A program made the position numbers and the translations under genes. A model generated the notes under the pieces. That model saw only the letters and a program-made list of their open reading frames with translations, ran no database searches and was not told where the DNA came from. Positions 20,773 through 34,191 of a stretch of DNA of 64,000 bases are shown one piece after another. How positions within the stretch are numbered: the stretch's first letter is position 1; each line of letters starts with the position of its first letter. Source of the DNA: Stromatinia cepivora (Eukaryota > Ascomycota > Leotiomycetes > Helotiales > Sclerotiniaceae); contig RCTD01000014.1 of NCBI GenBank assembly GCA_014898415.1, forward strand, positions 744,001-808,000, read 5' to 3'.

Positions 20773-23700
20773 CTTCTTTATTGAGGATATTCTATTCGAT
20801 TCTTCTAGATTATTAATCCCAATATTTTCTTGAATCTTTCGAAAGCAATTTTTGTATAAAGCTTTGTTATTCTGTTGATAATTATATTGTATATATTGAT
20901 ATAATTAATAACGATTTTCTTTTTTTTTATCAAATCCCTAATGAAATAATAATTGATATTTATATATTTGGATTGTTTATATAAATATAGATTCTTAATT
21001 AAAATTAAAATGCCTTGATTATTATCAAGTATTTAAATTATATTTCTATTCTTTTTAATATAATTTGATCTGAATAAATCTTTGAATATTTATATAATCT
21101 ATTCCTTTTATTTAATAAATATTATTATTGTAATATATTCTGATTCTGTATTAAAGATAATCATAAATATTTGTTTCTTATTAATCTATAATATAAGGTT
21201 TTTATAGAATATTATAATTCCTTTTGAAATACTTTTCCGATTATATTTGTTATTAATCTAATCTGTATTTGTATATATCTTTATTGTATTATTAGGTATA
21301 TTATATTCTTTACAAATATCAGATTATATTCCCTTTGACCCGAATTATAACTTCTATTTGATTGTTGATTATAGATATTGTATCAGATTCTTCAAAGCTA
21401 TAGTATAATGTTTTATTGATTTTGTTATAAATTGTAAAAGTCTTTCAATTGAGAATATTATATCTAATCGAATATATATTATTGGATAAATTATACTTTC
21501 TATTTGTTGTTGATATTCGTTTATATCTGCTAATTCATTATTATCGATTATTGATTGAAAATGGGTATAATCTATTATTGACAATTTTTTGGTTTGATGT
21601 TGTTTATATATAATATTATATTTAATTAATATAACATCGAGATATTCTTTTTGATCTATAATTAATATATATATTTTTCTATTACGAATAATTCTAACAT
21701 TTAGGATCTTATTAATCTTCTTTAGATTCTTAATGTTAAAATAGATCGATAGTTTTTTATCGAATCAAATGATTTGTGATGATGTATACGATGTAATAAT
21801 AATATCATCGATATATATTAATAATATTATATTACAGTCTTTGGATATATATAGATATGGGTCTACCAAATTTTATACAAAATCTATATCTAAAAGTTCT
21901 TTCTTCAATAGTAGATTTCAATTTCTTTTAGTTTGCTTTAAATTATATAGACTTTGTAGAGTTTATAGTATATATCCTTTTTTGACTTTGATATTTTGGG
22001 GTAATTTGAAAAAGATCTTTTCCTTTAAATATGATTTGATAAAAGTGTTTTTGATATCGAAATATAAATATTCCAAATTTTCCTTTGTAATAATAATTAA
22101 GAATAGTTTGAATATATCTAGTCTTATTATTGGTGCAAATGTTTCATTATAATCTTTTTTTAATATTTAATTGAATCTTCAAGTTATTAATCTTGTTTTG
22201 AATTGTTTTATTTTGTTATTTTTGGTTTTAATTGTAAATATTTATTTTATCGAAATCAAATTATTTTTTTTAGGGAGTATATATTCTTTCTAAGTATTAT
22301 TTTGAACTAAAAATATAATTTCCTTTTAAATAACTTTCTTCTATTTTTCAAAGTATTTTCGATCCGATATTGCTTCTTTATAAATTCTTGGTATTTTGAT
22401 TTTTAAAACTTTTTTGGCTGGATATACTACATTTTCTGTATTGTTTGTATTTATTAATGAAGTTATGAAATCTGAAACGATTTTGTCTTTGATATAAGGG
22501 TTTATTTTATAAATAGTTAGGATTATAATTATAATATATTTTATACTTTCTTAAGTTTTAATCTATATAGATATCGCAATCAATGTCTTTATAATCTTGC
22601 TTTCCCGTTTTTCTTCAGGATCTTATTCTATATCTCTTTTCTATTTTCGTATTAGATATTTTGAGGATTCGTTTTCAAGGTCTATTTCATTCTTTTATTT
22701 AATCTTAAATGATTATGGATTTACTTCGTTTTTTGATTCTATTGAAATAAACTTATCAATAAAATTTAAAACGATCTTAAATTTTGCTTTTGATATAGAT
22801 TCAGGATTTATAAAAGTTGATTTTTAGGCTGGACCCTTTGAAATAATGGGTTCGATATTTAAAGTATTCTTGGAAAAAGATTCTTGATTTGTTTTCTGGA
22901 TATTGTTATTTTTATTTTCATTGTATATTAGTATTGATATATCTAATTTATCTGATTTCAATTCGATAATTAGGGTGTTTGATATAATTATTGAATTCAG
23001 TATAATATTTGTTAGAAAGAATATTTAAAACGAAAATGATATAGGTATTGTATTTAGTATTAAAAATAAAGAAGATATTTTATTTACTATTAGTCTATTA
23101 CAAGGTTTTCGATCTAATTCTATATTCTTTGTTTTTTGTAGGTTTGATTTACAATTTCTTAATTTAAGATCTAAATCTATTTTTTGATGAGATTCATCTA
23201 TAATTATTTTACTTAATTGAAATGTATAATTTAATTTTGGAGAATATATTTTGATATATTTGTTTGTAACTTTTGAGTATCCTAGGAATATATCAATTCT
23301 CGAAGTGTCCTGTAATTTGTTGTATCTTTGCTTTTTCGGAATAGTTTTGGAATTGATATAAATATAACATTTGCTCTTTTAGATTTTATATATCTTTATA
23401 TCTGGTATTATATCTGTAAAAGTTTCTATAAGAAATCAATCTATTCTGTTTATATTAGGATCAATACTAATGCGATTCTTGATATAAGTATTGTACTTTA
23501 TAGCTTCGTTTTAAAATTCTAATAGTAATCTAGCTTTTTTTAATATTATTTTTATATTTGTTTTTGTAATCTTTATATTCCGTTTTATAAATTTATTTTG
23601 ATATAAAAAGGCAATTATTGTAACTTCGGATTGTATATCTGATAATTATTCATAAATAGTTTGTAGAAGTTCCGATATATTATTAATTTTAATTACAATG

Positions 23701-25918
23701 ATCTTTTCTTTAATAACTAATTCTATCTCCTTTTTCCAAGTTTTCAATATTTGAATTGTATCGTTTTTTTATTTAAATAATATAATCCAATTTACTTTTG
23801 TATAATTATTAATAATCAATATAAAATAACGATTCCCTCAAATCGATTTTGGAAATAATCTTGTAACATTGAAATGTATAAATTCGAATCTTTTTGATTT
23901 GTATAGATTCAATTGCTTCGGAATACAATTGATTATCTTAATGAATATATATATTTTGTAGATATCTAATTTAATTGGGATTTTTATCGATTTGATTATA
24001 TTAGATACCTTATATAGATTCTTGATCTTGTCTAAATCTAGATAATTGAATTTTCAATGTCATAATAGATATCTCTTTTTCTTCTTAAATATTAATTCGT
24101 TATCGATACCTTTAATATTATCGATTATCTTTAAAGAAAAGCCTTTTTCCTAATTATTTTGGTATACATTAAAATAAAGAATTATATCCTTATATCCTTT
24201 GGTTATATATGAAACCATATATATTCTGTTTTGTATTCTAATATAGATGATTTTTTTATTGTCTTTCTTGAAATATATATAATGAAAGTTGAATTCCCTT
24301 TGCAATCTTGTTTCGTAGATCCTTTTTTCTAACAGCAAGTTTATTTCTAATTCTAGTATATATAATATATTTGAAAGTAGTATTTTAGAATTATCTTTGT
24401 ATACTATATTTACTAAACTCCAATAACGATAATATATCATTCCCCCATTAACTTTTATTCTTTATTTAATAATAGATTTTATTAATCTAAATAATAAAGG
24501 TTAATCAAATATATATAAAAAAGTATCTATATCGGTATACTATTTGCTAAAAGAAGCTTTATTAATAATTTCCTTTATCAAATTGTAATCTTCCTTTATT
24601 ATATCCTCAATATCGGAATTTGATTTAGAGATATTATTAATAGAATATACTTAATCTTTTTTGTTGAAATAAACCTTCTTTGGATTCAATGATCCCTTTC
24701 TCCTTTGATAACGAAAATAACTATAAAGGAGTTTACTAATTTACATTAAATACAAACAGTTTTATATATAATGATTTTCCCTTTAATACAGATTGTAAAC
24801 ATTATTTGGGATCTCGAAATTTGATTCTTGGTATCGAGAAGTGTACCTAGATCTTTTCGCAATTTGCACTAGTTTTGATTCATCCTTAAAACGAAATTCC
24901 TTAACCTATAAATGCTTGATCTTATCATCAATACTAAAACTAATTTGAATATCCAATATATCTACTACTCCTTAATAATCGATTAAAAGATTATATATTA
25001 AAACCAAAAATAAAACAATATTTTGATATATTAACCGATAACTTTCATCTACAACTCCTAATTTCCTTCTATACTTTTTCAATTTATCCCAAACTTCGAT
25101 AATGATTATATCGAAATAAATATTGGATTGAAATTTGAAGTTCTGAATTATTATTATATATATATTGATTATAATTACATTAATTCTAATATATTTTGAT
25201 TTAAGGTATCTCCAAAATGTATATACTATTGAATATTTGTCGATAAAGACTTCATCATTATCATTGAATATTATACAAATATATAATAACATATTCGTTT
25301 CATCCTTTAAATATTCCGATTTCAACTCGACATTGTAACATATACAACCATTAATCTTGTAAGCAGATACTGTATTGGATTTTACAATCTATATATATTC
25401 GTTTAATGTTTGATCAATTGTATAAAATCATCTTTTCCCTTTTAATTGTATCTTCGTTTATCTAAACCATCGTTTATAATTGTTTTGATCAAATTTCGAA
25501 AAGTTGTTTGATTTTAATATTATAAAGATTTCTTATTATTTGATAGATATCGAAAATCATCTTCAGATTTTTAAAATGATTTTAAAAAATATATAACAAA
25601 TAAATTCAAAATAATAAAAAAATATAAAAATAAAACAATAAGAAAATTCGTAAAATCGTATTATAATATATTTTCTTATAATTATGCGAATTTGTTTTTC
25701 GCTTTTACTATAATTTTATATCAGTATTATATAGATTGCTCTCCACTTTAGCCTATAATATTGTAAATTATAAACTATACTATTATATTTCAACTCTACT
25801 TCAATAATACTATATGAAAACTTTGATTTTTATTTTATTCCATTTCTACTAGCTATATTAATTCTTTCTTGATTTGTTTTGCTTTTTAATTACTATTATG
25901 CAATCGGATCTTATAATC

Positions 25919-26084
25919 TGTTAACTTTTGATACAGGAAATAATAATATTGTTGATTATATAGATTAAATTAAGGATCTATATTTCTAATAGGAGTAGAA
26001 TTGAGATTATCCCCAAATATAGTCTGTATACTATTGTGGTCTCGTGACCTCAATTCTAATCTTATGATGGTCTCATTTCCAATA
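25919..26084 (-). repeat. Copia 2 5' LTR
   Basis: 166 bp, TGTTAACTTTTG at its left and ATTTCCAATA at its right. Followed by the TTATT duplication. Confidence 0.9.
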
Positions 26085-26280
26085 TTATTTATTATAATAA
26101 TACGAAATCTTTGCTTGAAAGAGAGATAATAAATGAGGGATACTTTTTTCTAAAAAGATTAGATTTTGTGTATATTGAATATATCTGAAAAAAGAAACCC
26201 TGTATAGTATTATTAGAAAAAGTTAATTCTGCGATAAATCGTTTATTGTAGCTTCGTTGCAAGTAATAGGCGGCCGAGAA
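26085..26280 (-). repeat. repeat X, part 2
   Basis: Continuation of repeat X after the Copia 2 insertion. Matches 40,493-40,688 inverted (for example ATACGAAATCTTTG and ACCCTGTATAGTATTATTAG against CAAAGATTTCGTAT and AATATTATACAGGG). Confidence 0.7.
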
Positions 26281-27195
26281 AAGTATTTGCAAAAATGATA
26301 ATATAAGGATATTCCTGATATTGAGTAATGATTTAATAGTTAATTAAATTTTAGATAATAAAATACAGATTTTGATCCCTGCTTTCATTTTTTGATATAA
26401 TTCCTTGATCATTATCATTTCCAAATCTCGTAATACAGATTTGAAGCGAAAAGAAATCGACCGCTAATCGATATCTGGATTTACTATTTAAAGTCAAAAT
26501 AACTTTAGAATAATATCGATCCTAAATAAATCCAAAATGATTATAATGAATTGATAAGTATATATCCTTTTTTCCTTATATTTATTTATTATATCAACAA
26601 CAAATCGATAATCATTATAAAAGGATATACTAATCCTATTAATTGATATTAAAGAAATATTTTTATTAAAATCAAAAACCTAATCCCATTTGATACATTT
26701 GTTTTATTAGATAATATTAGCTTACACTTCGGAATCGATAAAATAATATACTTTCGTCAGAATATTATCAATTTTGAAAATTGTTTCGATAATTAAAATA
26801 ATATATCCTTTTTGTTAAAAATCTAGAATCACTAGAATAATTAAAATTATTACTGGATTCCAATATTTTTCTGATTATTATTTTATAAAGAGTATACAAA
26901 ATAATTATAAACAAAATCATCGTTTTTATATTATCGACAAATATATAAATTAATATATTCTTTTGAATAATGATTTAATTACTAATAATAATAGTATTAC
27001 AACTTTTGTTTTCAATAACCTTTCTTCGAAATTCCTTTATCTTTCTTTTTTATTAAAAAAGATTTGAAATACTGAAATTGTAATTATATATTAATAATTA
27101 ATAATAATTTATTTTACTATTAAAATTATCTATTTTGAAAAAGATTAATCTGTTTTTAATTACGAAATATATCGAAAAGATTTATTGTATAATAT
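26281..27195 (-). mobile_element. Gypsy-2 internal fragment, inverted
   Basis: About 0.9 kb, the reverse-complement match of 28,330-29,255 in the main Gypsy-2 copy (end of gag, protease). It has neither RT nor LTR. It lies head-to-head with the plus-strand copy that begins just to its right. Confidence 0.75.
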
Positions 27196-27492
27196 ATTTT
27201 ATTTATATTCTTTAAATAGTATATTTATTTAATTAATTCGTTTCTATTTTCGAATTATTGAAATAATTCCGAAATCCTTAATATATAATTGATGATTCGT
27301 TATTATTCCGATATTGTTCTTTATTGGATTTAAAAGAAAAAGGTTTTCCTAATTAGAAAAGAATAATAAAAAGTTTTATAATTATTTTAGGATTAATTAA
27401 TTCTTTATCATTTGTAATTATGATAATTCTTTTCATTTTATTTTCAAAAGCAACTTGTTAATTAATTACTACCAATATCCTTTCGAATAATT

Positions 27493-27627
27493 ATGATAAA
27501 AACAAAAAGCATTCCAGATCCATCGACCAGCTCAAATGCCTCTCAAATTCGAGGAGAAAATACATCGAGGATCCAAAGCAATAACAAAGATAAAATATTA
27601 ATATTAAATCGTCAATCCATTATATAA
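27493..27627 (+). pseudogene. Gypsy-2 gag N-terminus
   Basis: An ATG opens a 44-codon frame (MIKTKSIPDPSTSSNASQIR and on), polar as in gag N-termini. It ends at a TAA at 27625. The composition is noticeably less AT-rich than the rest of the element. The frame continues with interruptions. Confidence 0.5.
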
Positions 27628-29454
27628 TTTGAAATAGAACTAATATAAAGATTCGAAAACATACAAAAAGAATTCGAAATCTTCAGATTAGAAAATCAAT
27701 AATAGATTGAAGAGATCTTTATTCGTTTTATATAAAAAAGAGCAATTAGCTTATTGATAATGATTATTAACGATAAAAAGATAATATCTAATTCTATTCC
27801 AGTTCTTTAAAAAAGATCTCTGAAACTTCAAAAATTCTTATTTTACAAGAATTCTATTATTATAAAAGCAAAAGATTTCTTCTTTCAAATTGAATTTATA
27901 TTTCGGAATAATAATGGATATTATTTTTCGATAGATTAAAAAAAAATAGATTATATTATTCAATATTTCCAAAAACAATTTCTTATAATTTAGTATCGAT
28001 ATAAGAACAGGATAACGGATTCTAATATATTACAGAAAAAGTTTAGGGAATATATATATAATATAATATTAGATAAAGGCAATTATTAGTATTTAATTAT
28101 ACAACAAATAATTTATATCAAATAATAATCTATACAAAATATAAATAGCTTTGTAATATACCTTGATAATTTAAAAAAGAAGATCAAATTAAAAGCGGAA
28201 AATATTCGAAAAGAATGTTTTTTAATAAACCTATTTTCTTATATTACAAAAAGAATTTCGGAATCATTTTAATAATCAGAAAACAAAAACAAATTGATCA
28301 AATAAATATACTATCTGAAGAATATAAATAAAATATATTATATAATAGATCTTTTCGATATATTTTATAATTGAAAATAGAATAATCTTTTTATATAATC
28401 CAATTATTTTTTTAATCTTTTTCAAAATAAATAATCTCAAAAACAAAATAATTCATCATTGATTAATAATATATAATTACAATCTCAATACTTCAAATCT
28501 TTTTTTATAGAAAAGAAAAATAAAGGAATTTCGAAGGAAGATTATTGAGAATAGGAACCGCAGTATTATTATTATCAGCAATTGGATTATTATTCGAAAA
28601 GATATATTAATCTATATATTTGTTGATAATATAAAAGCAATTATTCTGTTTATAATTACTTTGTATATCTTTTGTAAGATAACAATCAAGAAAACATTAC
28701 AATTTAATAGTAACTTTAATTATTCCGATGATTCTAGATCTTTAACAAAAGGGATATATTATTTTAATTATCAAAGCAAACTTCAAGATCGATAATATTC
28801 CGATAAAATACATTATCTTATCGATTCCGGAATATAAATTAATATTATTCAATAAACCAAATATATCAAATAAAATTGAGCCTTTGATCTTGACAAAAGT
28901 ATTTCATTAATATCAACTAATAGGATTAATATATCCTTCTATAATAATTATTGATTTATTATCAAAATAACAAATAAATATAAAGAAAAAAGGATATATA
29001 CTTATCAATTCATTATTGCCATTCTGAATCTATCAAAAATCGATATTATTCTAAAACTATCTTAGCTTTAAATAATAAACCTGAATATCGATTGACAATC
29101 AATTTCATTCTATTTCAGATCTGTATTACAAGATCTCGAAATGATAATTATTAAGGAATTATATAAAGAAATAAAGGCTAAAATCAAAATCTGTATATTA
29201 TTATCTGAAACCCAATTAATTGTAAAAATATTATTAAACTTTAAGAATATTCTTATAAATATTTTCTGAATATAAGGAATATAAAGAAGCCTTTTCCAAA
29301 GATAAAAATAGTATATTCCTCGATTATTATCTAATACAATATTATATTAATTTCGAATCCAGATCAACCCTTTTTTAAAGATTAATATATACTTTTTCAA
29401 AAAAGGAACTAATAATTCTATAAAAATATTTCGAAGAATACCAAAAAAAAGATT

Positions 29455-30010
29455 AGATTTATTATTTGATTAATTCCACCGGAATTCCGATTATATTTAT
29501 TCCAAAAAAAGAAAATGATTATCGATTATATATCGATTATCATAATTTCAATAGAATTACAAAAAAGGATTATATTCCTTTACTTCTAATTAACGAATCA
29601 TTAAATCGCTTAAGATAAAGGGTCTTTTTTACAAAATTCGACCTTAAAGATATATATTATCGAATATATATACAAGAAAACAACAAATAAAAAACGATGT
29701 TTCATATTCGTTATAAATAATTCGAATATCTAATTATACCTTTCGGCTTAATCAATACCCCTATTATTTTTCAGATATATATCAATCAAGTATTTACTGA
29801 TTTTATAGATAATATTTATATTATATACTTTAATAATATTTTATTTATTCCAAAAATAAGGAAACCCATATTATAGATATTCGCAGGATCCTCGCCAGAT
29901 TACTTGAATACAAACTTTATACCAAATTAAAGAAATATATATTCTATATATACAAAATAGAATTTTTGGGTTTTATTATATTAAAAAAAGGTATTATTCT
30001 AAAACCAAAT
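29455..30010 (+). pseudogene. Gypsy-2 reverse transcriptase region
   Basis: Blocks in order: TPIIFQIYINQVFTDF region preceded by IIFIPKKENDYRLYIDYHNF, then ITKKDYIPLLLINESLNRL and FFTKFDLKDIYYRI. The catalytic box reads IYFNNILFI, so both Asp of Y-x-DD have become Asn through G-to-A change. This inactivates the enzyme independently of the stops. Confidence 0.85.
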
Positions 30011-31854
30011 AAAATTCAAATTATCATCAAATAATCTATACCGATATCCTTTCGCGAAATTCAAATCTTTTTAAACTTTATAAACTTCTATCAATAATTT
30101 ATTACAATCTATTTATGAATTATTTATAATTTAATAAATCTATTATAAAATATTAAAAAGAGAAAAACTATATTAGAATTCAAATGAATAAAAAAGATTC
30201 AAAATATCTTTGATAATTTAAAAAAAGTTTTTATTACAATATCGATATTCTAATATTTTGATTCAATGCTCCAAATCCTAATCGAAATCGATACTTCTGG
30301 ATTTGTATTAAAATATATACTTTTTCAATTATTCTTTGATAATATAAATAATCCTATTATTTTTCGATAGCATTTTATTGCCTTTTATTTATAGAAATTC
30401 AATTCAATAGAACAAAGATACTTTATTTATAATCAAGAACTTTTGATTATTTATATAACTTTTATTCAATAACAATATTATATTATGAATAATCGATACA
30501 TCATTATAATCAAAACGAATCACAATAGTTTTTAATACTTTATAAAGAAAAAAGAATTCAATAATAAACAAATATAATAGATCAAAATTTTGATCATTTA
30601 TAATTTCATAATCATATATAGATCAAACAAATTAAATCCTATCAATAATTTATCAAGACAATCAAATTACACAGAAAATATAAATAATATCAACGAAATA
30701 TTATCTACATTACAAAATAAATTGAAAAATACTATAATAATAATCATAAATTTTTTTTTTCGAAAATAAAAATAAAATCTTTACAAAACATTATAAGCCT
30801 TTTTCAACAAAAGAAATATAACTTATCCTTATATAATTCTAAAGAATCGTTAATAAAAATTAATTACAAATAATCGATACTATATTGAATAACTAATATA
30901 TTAATTAATGATGAAATAATATTTGAATTAATATTGAAATCAATAAGAAATGCTTTGTTATAATTTCAAAAGAATAATAATTTTATAAAGAGCAAAGAAT
31001 ATCTGAAGCATCGATATGGTTCAATTGAAGATACTGTATTTTAAAAAATCGATACCAATAATTTGCTCATTTATAATAAGCATATTTTCGTATTATTAGA
31101 TAGAATTATAAAGGCCGAAATCTTGGAGGTTCATTATAATAATCTTATAAAAGATTATTAAAGTATTAGGAAAACCTGGGAGATCCTGAAAAACAAATAT
31201 TTCTAATTTAATATAATAAAAGATATAAAAAAATATATATAAATATATATTATTTATTAACAAACAATTATAAAGCATTATTGATTTTATAATAAATTAC
31301 AAATTTTATTATTCCCTTTTAATCCTTAAAAAAAATAACAATAGATTTTATTATAAATTTATCTCCTTCAAAAATAAATATATATATATATAATACTATC
31401 TTCATTATTATCAATAGATATATAAAATTCATTCAATATATTTCAATCAATAAAACAATAACTTCATCCGAACTAACAAAAATTCTATTTCGATATATTT
31501 TTAAGGATTTCGATATATCGAAAAGAATAATTTCAAATCGAAAATTACAATTCGTAAACAAATTTTAAAGGAGTTTGTTTTTCTATTTAAGAATATATTA
31601 CAAATTATCGATAATATTTTATTTACAAATCGATGATTAAATAAAACAACAAAATTAGAATCTAATTCATTATATTATTTATTATATTAATTAAAAATAA
31701 GATGATTAAATATTATTATTATTTTTAATAAAATTCATCTATAATATAATATAGTATAATACAATTAACAAAATATTCTTTAAAGTAATATATAGATATC
31801 TATCTATATTTAATTATATCGACGAGAATGCTGATACTGAAGGGAAGATATCTA

Positions 31855-32203
31855 TTTGTTACGGGAGCTGCCTCTAGGGTCACATGGAAATGGCTAGAGA
31901 TCTCTCGAGATGGTTTAGATTAGACTTCAAGTAGAAATTCAATAAAATTGGTAACTAATTGCAATTCTCGTAACTATAGTAATGAAACTAATGATTGTTC
32001 TTGAATACAAAGCTTTATATTATAATGAAATCCGTTCTCTTATATAAACCTTTTTGCTTTATAGAATCTATAGTTCTATTCTGTTTGAATCCCTTGGATC
32101 CTAAACTCCAAAGGTTTCTAACTCCTTGAATCCTAAACTCCAAAGATTTCAACGTTTTATTATATAATACTTATTATATAATCCAATATTATTCATTATA
32201 ATA
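31855..32203 (-). repeat. Gypsy-3 3' LTR
   Basis: 349 bp. Plus-strand left end is TGTTACGGGAGCTGCCTC, right end CATTATAATA. It contains the tandem motif GGATCCTAAACTCCAAAG and AATCCTAAACTCCAAAGATT. It is less mutated than the 5' LTR at its left end and more mutated at its right end. Confidence 0.9.
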
Positions 32204-32268
32204 CTATCCTTTTTTTAGATTAGCGTTTGTCCTAAGTGTCTTTATTAATATTTTTCTTTTTATTGTAA

Positions 32269-32832
32269 TATATCAGTAATTCTTTCAATATATTATTTCA
32301 AAATAATAAAGTTTCTAAATATCAATAATATATCTTTCTTTTTGAAACAATTCAGGTTTATGATTCTGACAATATACTTTGTTCCAATTATTTTCGTTAT
32401 GATCGTCATTGTATTGTTTTAAACAATCGTTCCCAATGTTGTAATGAATATGTCCACTGTAAGACTCGCTATAATGTTATTCAGGTTTCGATAAGCGATC
32501 TTGAAAACCTTTGTTTGGAAAAAAAGTGTTTTTAGTTTGAAAGAGATATTACTTTTGAAATTATAATAATTGGTCTTATTTGTATTTATATTCTTGAATT
32601 ACAATAACAAGAATTACGTGAGTATAATTGTAAGATGCTTTGTTGTGGTTTCAAGATCTTAAATAAATTTGATGTTTTCGAAGAAAAGGAAAGGTTAAAA
32701 AACGAATATATTGAAAAGGAAAAGGAATTAACATTTATTTCTATTGTTAGTCTTAACAATAGTTCCTTTGTTTTCGATTCCTTTTCCTTGGATCCTTTGA
32801 TCTTTATTTCAATGGATTCTTCTTTCTTCTAA
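32269..32832 (+). pseudogene. antisense Cys-rich/coiled-coil ORF in the Gypsy-3 3' region
   Basis: One plus-strand frame remains readable for 188 codons with only two internal stops (TAG and TAA, both expected from RIP) and no frameshift. It shows a Cys/Arg-rich part (CSNYFRYDRHCIVL, SQCCNEYVHCKTRY), then a Leu/Glu/Gln-rich coiled-coil stretch ending KFDVFEEKERLKNEYIEKE, then a Ser/Phe/Asp-rich tail (SFVFDSFSLDPLIF). Hypothetical proteins with this Cys-rich/coiled-coil/acidic-tail order are, to my knowledge, found repeatedly in fungal genomes; the family is not one I can name. It lies opposite to the gag-pol strand between the chromodomain and the polypurine tract, with its tail reaching the end of pol. 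Confidence 0.6.
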
Positions 32833-32849
32833 ATAAATCCGGATATTAT

Positions 32850-33060
32850 TAATGAAATGCCTCCAACTTTTTAGAGCAATTGAGATTTGTTTTTGATTCC
32901 CATGAATTTTCGATATATAGATAATCTAATTATTTGATCAAATATTTGATTATACCTTTGATATATTTATAATCTAGTATTGTTTCGATATTGTATATAA
33001 TATTTGGGTTAATTAATTCGATTTCTGTTAATAATGTATTCAGCACTTTTGGTAGTACTG
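32850..33060 (-). pseudogene. Gypsy-3 chromodomain
   Basis: Minus-strand frame reads HLIFYISLFEPVLPKV, then YNIETILDYKYIKGIIKYLI, then LDYLYIENSWESKTNL and KLEAFH. The order hydrophobic-E-x-I-L, then YLIKW-like, then ENSWE is diagnostic of a chromodomain at the end of chromovirus integrase. One Trp codon is now a stop. Confidence 0.88.
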
Positions 33061-34191
33061 GTTCGAATAAGGATATATAAAATATTAGATGGATATTCAT
33101 TGTATCTGATAGTTTTAATCGATAATTGATAGTTTTTATTATCTTATCAATTTTAAATAACCCTAATTTTTTACAATCGAGTTTATTATTTGATCTTTTG
33201 GTTTCTATATTTCTTTATAACAAATAAACTTTATTCCCTTCTTTAAATATAGATTTCATATTATATTTCATATTATAACAAATTGCTATTCTGGATAATA
33301 TAAATCTTAGATCAAAAGTAAACTGCTCTTGTAAATCTTTTAATTATTCGATTTGTATTATTATTGATTCGATATTAACTTTTTATAATATCGATATTTG
33401 GTATACTTTAGGATTAAATCCAAAATTAGTATATGCTAATATAATCTTTATAATTTCCGTTTCCGATATGTTATATGCGAATTGTACTATAAATAATAAT
33501 TCTATTCAATTGTTCTATCGATAATTTATATAGTATCTAAGATATACTTCCATTATCTGATTGATCCTTTTTATCTAACCATCTATTTGTAAATAGAAAA
33601 CTATCGATAGTTTTCTTTTAATATCCATTAATGTTAATAAGATAATCCAGAATTTCAAAATAAAAAGTTTATCTTTATTCGAGATTATCTCATCTGATAC
33701 TTTATATATGCTTATTATAACCTTAAAGAATATATATACTAATTACTCAACAATTTATATTTCTTTGAATAATATTATATATACAAACTTCATTAATCTA
33801 TCTACTACATTAAATATAGTATTATACTCAATTTTTGTAATAAAATCTTTTGAAAATGATAATTTGACCACAAAGTTCTATATAATGGACTTCTATAACT
33901 GAGAAGGTATATCTGGGATCTGGAACTGATTATATAAAACATACCTAAAGGATTTATTCTGTATACAGATATCGCAATTTTCAATAACTTCTTCAATTAT
34001 CATTCTCATTCATGAAAAGTAATTGATTTCCCATATTCTTACGAATATTCTCGTAATTCCTTAATATCTATATGCAGATAACCCATATTGTTCCATCACA
34101 AATTCCTTAATTATTCAATTAAAAATGTATACTTTTCTGTAAAAGTATATTATATCGTTTTCTATCATAAATCCTGATTCTATTACCTTAA

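Larger units (their letters stand above)
20607..26084 (-). mobile_element. Copia 2, full-length (5,478 bp), TSD TTATT
   Basis: Complete Ty1/copia element on the minus strand with LTRs at 20607-20772 and 25919-26084 and a target duplication TTATT at 20602-20606 and 26085-26089. In element order: leader, gag (about 25.4-24.7 kb), zinc-knuckle and protease (about 24.75-24.5 kb), integrase (about 24.0-23.2 kb), a Ser/Asn-rich spacer, RT (about 22.3-21.6 kb) and RNase H (about 21.3-20.8 kb). It is full of stops. Same length as Copia 3 at 42665-48142. Confidence 0.92.
27196..31849 (+). mobile_element. Gypsy-2 copy, 5' part (split by Gypsy-3)
   Basis: Ty3/gypsy element on the plus strand: gag start near 27493, protease about 28.8-29.1 kb, RT about 29.45-30.0 kb, RNase H about 30.2-30.6 kb, integrase to 31.85 kb. 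The reading then resumes at 38618, on the other side of Gypsy-3. No clear LTR was found at the left end, so the 5' limit is approximate. Confidence 0.8.

Noticed and set aside
21769..22152. 127-codon plus-strand ORF, with similar ones at 13794, 53638 and (minus strand) 63102
   Set aside because: All are antisense to the Copia RT region and recur in every copy because the complement of the RT frame is poor in stops.
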